From Ignavibacteria bacterium (GTDB lineage Bacteria; Bacteroidota; Ignavibacteria; Ignavibacteriales; Ignavibacteriaceae), in contig JAOTUT010000061.1 of NCBI GenBank assembly GCA_029863735.1, positions 1 to 7,733 on the forward strand: DNA of 7,733 nucleotides, in the 5' to 3' direction. A program made the translations under genes and the position numbers. Of this stretch, positions 1-6,204 are shown one piece after another. Within the stretch, counting starts at the first letter, position 1; each line of letters begins with the position of its first letter. The notes beneath the pieces were generated by a model, which worked only from the letters and a program-made list of their open reading frames with translations, was not told where the DNA came from and did no database searches.

Positions 1-1863
1 TTTCTTCCATGTGCATAGTGATTGATAAAACAAATATCTCTGCTCAACCTGGTGCTGATTTTCCTCTCTTGCAAATGAACCGGAAAAGAAAATCTCAGGG
101 GTAAATCTCGTCGGCAGGTCGCCATCTTTTAATCCGCCGATGAAGAGATAATCGAAACTTAATCCGCGGATCTCATTTAATGTTGTTATCTGCACCCCGT
201 AGCCAGGCTTTTCAGGAATGTTGTATCTGGTAAATGCAGCTGTGGTTCTTAGCTGGTTAAGATAAAAATGAAGTGGGAAACTTTCTTCAGTGCCGTATTC
301 AAGCATGTTTAGATTGGTAATCTCATCTAATACCTTGATAAAAGAATTAAATGCAATTGCATCATTCTCAACAACATCTGAAGGGGCTTGCAATAAAATT
401 GAAGGTAAGTTTAGCTTGAATATTAACTCTAAAATATTTTCACGAAACTCTTCCGGAGTAAGTTTACCTGCAAATGGTTTAATCTGTGAGTGTATTTTTT
501 CTAAATCAGATTTTGCTTTTTTGTATGACTGAAGTTTATCGTCATTATTCCTTTGTTCATCTGATGATGAAAGTTCAGAGATGGCACTTACAATTTTGTT
601 CATCCAATTTTCATAACCGGAAACAATATTCAGTTCAACAGATGTTTTCAGCAAATCAGGAATATCAATCCCCATAGTCTCCAAAAATTCACTGCTAAAA
701 GCACGGAAAATATTTTTGTAGTAAAAATCATTTTCAAGAATTTCAAGAAGACCAAGCAGTGCTTTGATTGGCGGTGAAGTGCTTAGCGCCAACCTGTCCG
801 TAAGATTAAAGGGAATACCATAAACATTAAACCTGTCCCTGATTATAGTTGAGTAGTTTCCTATAAGATTAAAAACTATACAGATTTTCTCAGGTTCAGC
901 TTTATCATTAGTTAAAATTCTCTTAATTTCTTTTGCAATCAGTTCAACTTCCTCTTCCCTGCTTTTTGCATTGATCTGCGTTATTACTTCCTCAAAATAT
1001 TTTTCTTTTTTACTCAATACTTTTATTGAAAGGTTTTCCCTTACGGTATTCAGAAATTTATTTTGAGAAGCAGGTGAAGTGTCTTTTACTTCCCTGAAGC
1101 CTTTTCTAACCAAACGATCGTGACAGGAATTCAAGTGAGAAAAAATTGCAGGATTATATTTGTAATAATCGAAGACTACGAATAGTTGAATATTTCTTAT
1201 TCCTGACGCAGAATTAATAATCTCAACCTCCGGTGCAGTGAATTCATCGAAACCATTTATTAAGACAAATTGAGAATCTGGATAAAGAAAAGAAAAAGCT
1301 TCGTCAAATATTTTATTCTCTTTTTTGATCAAGGTGGAATAAATATCTCCGGTTTCCATGTAATTGTTTCTGAGCAATGAATTCTGATATTCATGAAATG
1401 TAGCTGCGATATCCAATGCCTTCAACTTTTCACCGCCGGATAATTTTTCTGCTTCCACTTTTAATCGCTCTGCTGTAATTCCGTGTCGTTTATATTCAGC
1501 TATGACATTTTTTACTCGTTCAAGTGTGCCGAAAGGAATTTTATCTTTGTATTGAGAAAAGTATTTCAACTTCACTTTTTTGAAACTTTGGCTCAATAGC
1601 AGAATTGATGACTCTTCACTTAACAGATTAATATTTCCTTCAATTTCCTGAAGTAGCTTTTCAGCAAATGAACCAATCGTTTCGATTTTTAATCCTGAGA
1701 CTGATTTATTCGGACTAAGTGAAATGAGTTCGCGAGTAAGGTAACGGATTTTTCTTCTGGTTGGAACGATGAAGAGAAGCTGACCGATTTCGTCGTTCTT
1801 CAGCTTGTCATTTACTAGTTGATCAATGTCTATTTTATCTAAATTTTGTTTTGTGAGAATCAT
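1..1863 (-). CDS. AddB-like helicase/nuclease subunit, N-terminal 621 codons (C-terminus outside window)
   Basis: This frame is open from an ATG at 1863 down to base 1, so the gene continues off the left edge. AddB-family proteins pair with an AddA/RecB-type helicase to process double-strand DNA breaks. Visible family features are the N-terminal 'FIVPTRRKIRYLTREL' segment (about residues 31-46), a 'LINGFDEFT' Walker-B-like block (201-209), a motif around 'EIRGLSFDYLFIGGL' followed by 'DGDLPTRF' (564-587), and a 'QRYLFYQSL' block (608-616) where UvrD-like proteins have their last helicase motif. No Walker A (GxxGxGKT/S) precedes the VPTRRK block. A TAA lies in frame three codons before the ATG, so the N-terminus cannot be extended to supply one. 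No clear SD is seen. The PD-(D/E)XK nuclease domain expected at the C-terminus would lie outside the window. The family call is good; the exact subfamily (AddB or a RecC/RexB-like relative) is open. Confidence 0.85.
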   Translation of the reverse strand, partial: MILTKQNLDKIDIDQLVNDKLKNDEIGQLLFIVPTRRKIRYLTRELISLSPNKSVSGLKIETIGSFAEKLLQEIEGNINLLSEESSILLLSQSFKKVKLKYFSQYKDKIPFGTLERVKNVIAEYKRHGITAERLKVEAEKLSGGEKLKALDIAATFHEYQNSLLRNNYMETGDIYSTLIKKENKIFDEAFSFLYPDSQFVLINGFDEFTAPEVEIINSASGIRNIQLFVVFDYYKYNPAIFSHLNSCHDRLVRKGFREVKDTSPASQNKFLNTVRENLSIKVLSKKEKYFEEVITQINAKSREEEVELIAKEIKRILTNDKAEPEKICIVFNLIGNYSTIIRDRFNVYGIPFNLTDRLALSTSPPIKALLGLLEILENDFYYKNIFRAFSSEFLETMGIDIPDLLKTSVELNIVSGYENWMNKIVSAISELSSSDEQRNNDDKLQSYKKAKSDLEKIHSQIKPFAGKLTPEEFRENILELIFKLNLPSILLQAPSDVVENDAIAFNSFIKVLDEITNLNMLEYGTEESFPLHFYLNQLRTTAAFTRYNIPEKPGYGVQITTLNEIRGLSFDYLFIGGLKDGDLPTRFTPEIFFSGSFAREENQHQVEQRYLFYQSLCTWKK

Positions 1864-1875
1864 CCCGGATCTTTA

Positions 1876-1890
1876 CAATATTAAATATTG
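1876..1890. promoter_or_regulatory. perfect 15-base palindrome upstream of the AddB-like gene
   Basis: Two 7-base arms, CAATATT and AATATTG, flank a single A. The site lies 12 bases upstream of the AddB-like start codon, in the divergent gap shared with the outer-membrane protein gene. A 10-base palindrome TTAAATTTAA follows at 1892-1901. The position suits an operator or a short hairpin in the 5' leader, but AT-rich gaps produce such symmetry by chance, so function is inference only. Confidence 0.35.
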
Positions 1891-1944
1891 ATTAAATTTA
1901 ATTTATTTGAAGATATTTTCTATTTTAAGCCCGCATTAATACCG

Positions 1945-1974
1945 TTGATTCTAAAAAAAGGTTGATTATTTTAG
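1945..1974 (+). promoter_or_regulatory. candidate Bacteroidota-type promoter for the outer-membrane protein gene
   Basis: TTG at 1945-1947 and TATTTTAG at 1967-1974 are separated by 19 bases. They resemble the -33 TTG and -7 TAnnTTTG elements of Bacteroidota promoters, with one mismatch in the -7 box. Transcription would start roughly 15 to 20 bases before the ATG at 1996. This is a match by eye to a loose consensus, so it is tentative. Confidence 0.3.
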
Positions 1975-1995
1975 TCACAGAAATTTAAAGAATAT

Positions 1996-2640
1996 ATGCG
2001 CAGTTTAATATTTTTAATATTGTTAATAATTCCAACTTCTTTGCTAATTGCACAGGATATTGGAGAGCTGGCACCTCCAGAACCTCCAATGGTGTTCCCA
2101 CCGAACGCATGGGGCTTCGATTTATTAATTGGTGAAAGTGGATTTGGCTTTGGTGGATTTTTTAGAAAAGAGTTAAGCACAAAGTTTACTCTTTTCGCCG
2201 ATGTTTCAATTTCTGAAGCAAAAGATGAAAGAGAAATTGAATATGTTGACATATACGGACAGACATTCACTCTTGGAAAACAAAATCGTGTTTTTCAGAT
2301 ACCTTTTGCGTTTGGGGCACAGTTCCGGCTATTCGAAAATGAACTCACAGATAATCTTCGTCCATATATTAATTTGGGAGTAGGTCCGACAATAGCATTA
2401 ACAACACCCTACGATCAGGAATTTTTCAAGGCATTTTCGTATGCGAAACCATACTATGCAGTCGGTGGCTATGTTGGCTTTGGCGCTAATTTCGGTATCG
2501 ATACGAAAAATCTAGTCGGCATAAATATGCGTTATTATTATACGCAATTTCTTGATGAAGGTGTTGAAATACTTAAGGACAGATATAAAGATTACCTTAG
2601 TGGTTTTTACATCACAATTAATTTCGGGTTTATGTATTAA
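1996..2640 (+). CDS. small exported outer-membrane beta-barrel protein of unknown function
   Basis: The 214-residue product begins with a signal peptide: Arg2, then a hydrophobic stretch 4-18 and a likely cleavage near 'LIAQ' (17-20). A short proline-rich segment (27-36) follows. The remainder alternates hydrophobic and polar residues with many Gly and aromatics ('GFGFGGFF', 'LRPYINLGVGPTIAL', 'YAVGGYVGFGANFGI'), typical of antiparallel outer-membrane strands. The chain ends 'YITINFGFMY' with a terminal aromatic, the usual beta-barrel assembly signal. The size suits a barrel of about eight strands (inference). No specific family is recognised. The ATG has no SD, in line with other ATG genes here. 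It is divergent from the AddB-like gene and ends 32 bases before a convergent redox gene, so it is probably transcribed alone; no terminator hairpin is visible in that gap. Confidence 0.85.
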   Translation: MRSLIFLILLIIPTSLLIAQDIGELAPPEPPMVFPPNAWGFDLLIGESGFGFGGFFRKELSTKFTLFADVSISEAKDEREIEYVDIYGQTFTLGKQNRVFQIPFAFGAQFRLFENELTDNLRPYINLGVGPTIALTTPYDQEFFKAFSYAKPYYAVGGYVGFGANFGIDTKNLVGINMRYYYTQFLDEGVEILKDRYKDYLSGFYITINFGFMY

Positions 2641-2672
2641 AGCTGCTACCAGGCATTCTTTAAAATCCCTTC

Positions 2673-3215
2673 TTACTTCTTCCACTTAATCGTACATCCA
2701 ATCGTAAAAGTTTCAGGCACAGAAATTTCTTTCCCGGCAAGCAATTCATCAAGTGCATTTTTTAAATACTGATTCTGTATTTTTTTAGGTTCCTGCCAGT
2801 TATCATCAATCTTTCCATGGAAAGTTAATTTTTGTTCTTTATCAAAAAGAAATATTTCCGGTGTGTGTGTTGCGTCGTAAGATCGGGCAACTGACTGGTC
2901 TTCATCTCTTAAATAAAGAAAATTAAATTTCTGCTTGGCAGCACGTTGCTTCATATTCTCAAAGCTGTCATCCGGATAGTTAACATCCTCATTTGAGTTT
3001 ATTGCAACAACTGCTACTTCTTTGCCTTTGTAGTCCTCCTGAATCTGTTTTATTCTGCCTTCGTAAGCCTGAACATAAGGACAATGGTTGCAGCTGAATA
3101 TTATTATCAGAGCATTTTTAGCAGCAAAGGAACTGAGTGAATATTTTTTACCATCAACGCCCTGCAGATTAAAGTCAGGTGCGGATGAACCAATCTTCAA
3201 ATTATTTGTAGCCAA
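2673..3215 (-). CDS. thioredoxin-fold AhpC/TSA-like (PRX-like) protein
   Basis: The 180-residue protein has the Redoxin/AhpC-TSA thioredoxin fold. 'GSSAPDFNLQGVDGKKYSL' opens the fold, 'FSCNHCPYV' (40-48) carries a CxxC pair at Cys42 and Cys45, and 'THTPEIFLFD' (116-125) supplies the cis-proline loop at Pro119. A further cysteine, Cys174, lies in the C-terminal 'GCTIKWK' motif. This combination matches the widespread PRX-like family of thioredoxin proteins; thiol-disulfide exchange or peroxide reduction is the likely role, with the substrate unknown. There is no signal peptide, so it should be cytoplasmic. The start is TTG: GGAG (3224-3227) sits 8 bases upstream, the predicted N-terminus fits the family, and no in-frame ATG lies between it and an upstream TAA. 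It converges on the beta-barrel gene and diverges from the M14 gene, so it is probably monocistronic. Confidence 0.93.
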   Translation of the reverse strand: MATNNLKIGSSAPDFNLQGVDGKKYSLSSFAAKNALIIIFSCNHCPYVQAYEGRIKQIQEDYKGKEVAVVAINSNEDVNYPDDSFENMKQRAAKQKFNFLYLRDEDQSVARSYDATHTPEIFLFDKEQKLTFHGKIDDNWQEPKKIQNQYLKNALDELLAGKEISVPETFTIGCTIKWKK

Positions 3216-3234
3216 GTTAAAATCTCCCTTCCAT
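3216..3234 (-). promoter_or_regulatory. strong SD and overlapping five-codon leader ORF before the TTG start
   Basis: On the minus strand AAGGGAGA (3223-3230) is a strong SD for the TTG at 3215. An ATG at 3234, in another frame, opens a five-codon ORF encoding M-E-G-R-F. It spans the SD and stops at TAA (3217-3219), one base before the TTG. The SD decides the non-ATG start. Whether the mini-ORF is translated, and so couples to or competes with the main start, cannot be told from sequence. Confidence 0.55.
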
Positions 3235-3275
3235 TTTTTAGTAATTAAGACATCGAATAATTAAATTAAAACAAG

Positions 3276-4775
3276 ATGAAAAAATCTACTTTCCCGCAAA
3301 GCGGGATTCCGTTACTCAGGATACTATTTACAATTTTATTATCAGGAATCATAATGGCACAGGAAAAACAGCTTGCCTGGGATCTCTATCATTCATATGA
3401 AAGCATTAAAGAAAAATCTCTCGAAAACAGAAGATTTAAGCATTCCGACATTGTTCCATTAATTGAACAACTACAAAATAAAAATGGTTTCAAGGTGGAT
3501 AAAGTCGGTAAATCAATTGAAGGGAGGGACATTTATTTAATTTCTTTAGGAACCGGCAAGACTAAAGTCTTTCTTTGGTCACAAATGCACGGTGATGAAC
3601 CAACTGCAACTGCTGCCATATTCGACATGATTAATTTATTTCTGGATGATAATGCTTTCCCGGAGTTAAAAAAAATCCTGCTTTCAAACTTGAGCATTTA
3701 CATTATCCCAATGGTAAATCCTGATGGTGCCGAAGAATTCCAGCGAAGGAACATTGTCGAGATTGACCTGAACCGAGATGTAATAAGACAGCAAACTACA
3801 GAAGCAAAGATTCTGAAAAATGTTTTTGATAGCTTAAAAGCTGACTTTGGATTTAATCTTCACGATCAAGGCAGAGATTATTCGACCGGTAATACTTTTA
3901 ATCCAGCGTCGATTTCATTTCTGGCTCCTTCACCTGATTATGAAAAGAGCATTACTGCACCAAGAGAAAAAGCAATGAAACTAATTGGAAATATGGTCAA
4001 CGTTTTGAATGAATTTATTCCCGGACACATTGGTAAATACACAGATGAATATGAACCAAGGGCATTTGGAGATAATTTTACAAAATGGGGAACCGGAGTC
4101 GTTCTTCTGGCGAGTGGTGGATGGCGAGGAGATCGTGAAAAACAATTCCTTCGTAAAATAAATTATATAGCTATCCTCTCAGCGTTGAACTGCCTAGCAA
4201 ATAGTAGTTATGTTAATACAGATTTGAGCATTTACGAGTCAATTCCTCAAAACGAAAAATTTATGATGGATTTTATTTTACGTAATCTAATGTTAAAAAG
4301 AAACGATAAAGAATATATTATTGATGTTGGCATAAACTTCGAAGAAGTGAATTTTAATGGTGCGCGTGATTTTTATCTCAAAGCTTCAATTGAAGATGTT
4401 GGCGATTTATCGGTTTTTTCAGGTTATGATGAAATTGATTTATCCGGCTATGTTCTTGAACCTGGAAAAACAAAACCTGAAGCTTATAATTCACTTGATG
4501 AAATTGAAAAAATAGATCCCGTTAAACTTTACATCGAAGGTTATACAAACATTCAATTGAGCAATGGAGATTTCAAAGGAGATCATTCTTATTTACCTTT
4601 CAACATAATTCTAAATGAAAAAGACAATCCTGAGAATTCAATTAAACCAGATGATGCAGCAAATTTCATAATCAGAAAGAATGATGTTGTAAAATATGTG
4701 GTCGTAAATGGTTTCTTAATCGATATTGAAAAAGTGAATGACTGGAATGGCAACACAATCGTTTACGCAAGGTAA
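3276..4775 (+). CDS. exported M14-family zinc carboxypeptidase-like protein, catalytic Glu apparently replaced
   Basis: The 499-residue product has an N-terminal signal peptide (hydrophobic 11-28, likely cleavage near 'IIMA-QE'). An M14 peptidase domain spans about 60-310. The first zinc motif is 'MHGDEPTATAA' with His105 and Glu108; 'NPDG' (148-151) and 'DLNRD' (164-168) are substrate-site landmarks; the third zinc ligand is His196 in 'NLHDQ'. Related family members, as I recall them, have a catalytic Glu in a motif like '(V/I)ESGGW..D.EKQ..RK.N'. Here the same motif reads 'LLASGGWRGDREKQFLRK', with Ala279 at that place (codon GCG at 4110-4112). The C-terminal half (about 315-499) is a less conserved extension ending in a beta-rich 'DVVKYVVVNGFLID' segment. 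It likely acts, or once acted, on peptides in the periplasm. It heads an apparent operon with the sigma-like gene 12 bases downstream. No clear SD precedes the ATG. Confidence 0.9.
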   Translation: MKKSTFPQSGIPLLRILFTILLSGIIMAQEKQLAWDLYHSYESIKEKSLENRRFKHSDIVPLIEQLQNKNGFKVDKVGKSIEGRDIYLISLGTGKTKVFLWSQMHGDEPTATAAIFDMINLFLDDNAFPELKKILLSNLSIYIIPMVNPDGAEEFQRRNIVEIDLNRDVIRQQTTEAKILKNVFDSLKADFGFNLHDQGRDYSTGNTFNPASISFLAPSPDYEKSITAPREKAMKLIGNMVNVLNEFIPGHIGKYTDEYEPRAFGDNFTKWGTGVVLLASGGWRGDREKQFLRKINYIAILSALNCLANSSYVNTDLSIYESIPQNEKFMMDFILRNLMLKRNDKEYIIDVGINFEEVNFNGARDFYLKASIEDVGDLSVFSGYDEIDLSGYVLEPGKTKPEAYNSLDEIEKIDPVKLYIEGYTNIQLSNGDFKGDHSYLPFNIILNEKDNPENSIKPDDAANFIIRKNDVVKYVVVNGFLIDIEKVNDWNGNTIVYAR

Positions 4776-4787
4776 TTAGCCAATCCG

Positions 4788-5627
4788 ATGCAATCTCCCT
4801 CTACACTTGACCGATTTAAAGTAAGTAAAGAAGAGTTAACAAAGCTTGGTTTCGAGTTCAATTCCGAAGCTCTGCCACTTATAAAAAAGTTGTATAACAC
4901 TTCCTTCTGGATTTTGCTCAATAATAAATTTGCCAAAAAAATAGTTATACAAACATTCATTGAGGCAATTGAAAATTGTAATGTCACCAAGAACTCAGCC
5001 GAATGGCAAAGCTGGATATTTAGAATTTGGATCAGGGAAATACTGGATTTCTACTCCCGAAGAGAAAATGACACACAGACAATATTTTATTTTATAGATC
5101 ACGCAGAACTTGATTCAAAGGACGTTGTCTCGATTACCAAATTAAATAAAATTAATTTAGGTATGAGTGAAGATGAATTAATAAAATTACTTCAAAAGTT
5201 ACCTTCAGTTCTCCGGATGCCTACGATTATGAAAGAAATTCATTTATTTCATTATGAAAAAATTGCTGAGTTATTGGATGTGCCAGTTGGAGTAATCGCA
5301 TCTAGAATCTACCGGGCGAGAAAATTATTATTTCTTTCATTAAGCGAGAGCTTTCACTTTGAAGAAGAGAAAAGAAAATGGAAGCAAAAAGATTCAACAA
5401 AACTAATATTCGAATTAAGGAAATGTGCTTTTTTCGTTGATGATGAATTGACATCGGAACAAAAATCTGAATTCATCGAATCAACGAAAAATAATGATCA
5501 GTATGAGAACGAAATATTAATCCAGGCAGAAATGAAGAAAATCTTCAAAAATTGTTCATTGGTTGATAGTTTAATAGTTCCAATACAATCAAAAATAAAA
5601 AGAAAAGCACGCCAAAAGTTTAATTAA
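4788..5627 (+). CDS. divergent ECF-type sigma factor with C-terminal anti-sigma-like tail
   Basis: The 279-residue protein has a sigma-2-like region (about 27-92: 'ALPLIKKLYNTSF', 'WQSWIFRIWIREILDFYSRR') and a sigma-4 helix-turn-helix (about 127-186: 'FHYEKIAELLDVPVGVIASR' then 'IYRARKLL'). Region 4 is well kept. In region 2.2, where ECF factors usually have an acidic 'DAEDLVQETF' block for core polymerase binding, it reads 'FAKKIVIQTF', a charge reversal. About 90 residues follow region 4, more than an ECF factor needs. The tail segment 'KCAFFVDDELTSEQ' (212-225) resembles the start of an anti-sigma zinc-finger domain ('C..L..YLDGEL'), but the later H-x3-C-x2-C ligands are absent. The frame is that of the M14 gene, with TAA at 4773 and then four codons before this ATG, the first possible start; no clear SD is seen. 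It could be a true sigma factor, a sigma-like repressor or a self-inhibited fusion; target genes are unknown. Confidence 0.8.
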   Translation: MQSPSTLDRFKVSKEELTKLGFEFNSEALPLIKKLYNTSFWILLNNKFAKKIVIQTFIEAIENCNVTKNSAEWQSWIFRIWIREILDFYSRRENDTQTIFYFIDHAELDSKDVVSITKLNKINLGMSEDELIKLLQKLPSVLRMPTIMKEIHLFHYEKIAELLDVPVGVIASRIYRARKLLFLSLSESFHFEEEKRKWKQKDSTKLIFELRKCAFFVDDELTSEQKSEFIESTKNNDQYENEILIQAEMKKIFKNCSLVDSLIVPIQSKIKRKARQKFN

Positions 5628-5712
5628 CTTTGAAGGAACTACCTATTTTTTCAATACTCTTCATGTAATAGCAGTTTTCTTAAAATTCAGTTTTTTATCA
5701 ATAAACAAAGTA

Positions 5713-5744
5713 TTGACACTTAGAGTAAGAGATTTTTAGTATTG
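5713..5744 (+). promoter_or_regulatory. candidate Bacteroidota-type promoter for the zinc-ribbon/rpsU operon
   Basis: TTG at 5713-5715 (within TTGACA) and TAGTATTG at 5737-5744 are 21 bases apart and match the -33/-7 pattern with one mismatch. This would leave a leader of about 55 bases before the ATG at 5806. The 178-base gap following the sigma-like gene contains nothing else convincing. Confidence 0.35.
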
Positions 5745-5805
5745 AAATTTGATTCTCGGAATGGTTAACCTTAAATTTATAACCTGAAAAAACAAAGAGT
5801 TAGTT

Positions 5806-6198
5806 ATGGCAAGGATAAAAAATATAGAGGCTTTCTGTAATTCCTGCGGGACAGTACAGAAAATGGAAATTACGAGCAGCGTTACCGGCGAAGAATCAGA
5901 TTTCAAAAAGTGGGCCAAATGCAAGTCGTGTAAACAAGTTATGATCGTAGATATAAGCGACATTATTAAAAGCAATAGTGCTACGTTGGAAGGAATTGAA
6001 AATGAAGAATGTAAAAAGTATTCACCATTAAACACATTTGAAATCGGAGAAACAATATATCATGAGAACTGGGACGATTTCGGAAGAGTGCTTTCTAAAG
6101 AAACTCTTTCAAATGGAAAAAGTTCTATTTCAGTTGATTTTCAAAAATCAGGTTTAAAAAAACTTATCGAATCATTAAATAACCAAGAAGCGAGGTGA
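5806..6198 (+). CDS. small four-cysteine zinc-ribbon protein with C-terminal KOW/UvrD-tail-like domain, unknown function
   Basis: This 130-residue protein has two CxxC pairs, Cys11/Cys14 ('CNSCG') and Cys39/Cys42 ('CKSC'), spaced as in a treble-clef or zinc-ribbon fold; a zinc site is likely. After a variable linker (about 50-75), residues 78-122 read 'FEIGETIYHENWDDFGRVLS' and then 'ISVDFQKSGLKKLIE'. That pattern (F-x-x-G-[DE]-x-[IV]-x-H, FG-x-V, V-x-F, G-x-K-x-L) resembles the small beta-barrel at the C-terminus of UvrD-type helicases and KOW/Tudor-like nucleic-acid or polymerase contact domains. Its role is unknown; nucleic-acid or ribosome/polymerase contact is inference. Its stop codon TGA is part of the rpsU SD, so the two genes are translationally coupled, which hints at a link to translation. 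The ATG has only a weak purine-rich stretch upstream (AAAGAG). Confidence 0.85.
   Translation: MARIKNIEAFCNSCGTVQKMEITSSVTGEESDFKKWAKCKSCKQVMIVDISDIIKSNSATLEGIENEECKKYSPLNTFEIGETIYHENWDDFGRVLSKETLSNGKSSISVDFQKSGLKKLIESLNNQEAR
6192..6198 (+). promoter_or_regulatory. strong Shine-Dalgarno of rpsU overlapping the upstream stop codon
   Basis: GAGGTGA lies 6 bases before the TTG start of rpsU, and its last three bases are the TGA stop of the zinc-ribbon gene. It is one of only two strong SD sequences in the window, and it decides the TTG start since no in-frame ATG is near. In Flavobacteriia bS21 helps occlude the anti-SD of 16S rRNA and rpsU keeps a strong SD for autogenous control. The same logic may apply here, by inference. 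Confidence 0.7.
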
Positions 6199-6204
6199 AA
6201 TAAT

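Noticed and set aside
290..677. Two short plus-strand ORFs (80 and 63 codons)
   Set aside because: They lie wholly antisense to the well-supported AddB-like gene, show no family features and have low-complexity translations.
1971..2270. Minus-strand ORF of 99 codons
   Set aside because: It is the antisense shadow of the beta-barrel gene, whose signal peptide and C-terminal aromatic residue make the plus frame the real one.
2201..2383. Plus-strand ORF of 60 codons
   Set aside because: It is an out-of-frame shadow within the beta-barrel gene with no features of its own.
4763..4990. Minus-strand ORF of 75 codons over the M14/sigma junction
   Set aside because: It is antisense to the sigma-like coding region and has no recognisable motif.
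5615..5631. Inverted repeat AAAGTT/AACTTT around the sigma-like stop codon as a terminator
   Set aside because: The stem is only six A/T-rich pairs and is not followed by a T run.
5713..5718. TTGACA as a classic sigma-70 -35 box
   Set aside because: At the 17-base spacing only TTAGTA is found, a poor -10; the Bacteroidota-style -33/-7 reading fits better.
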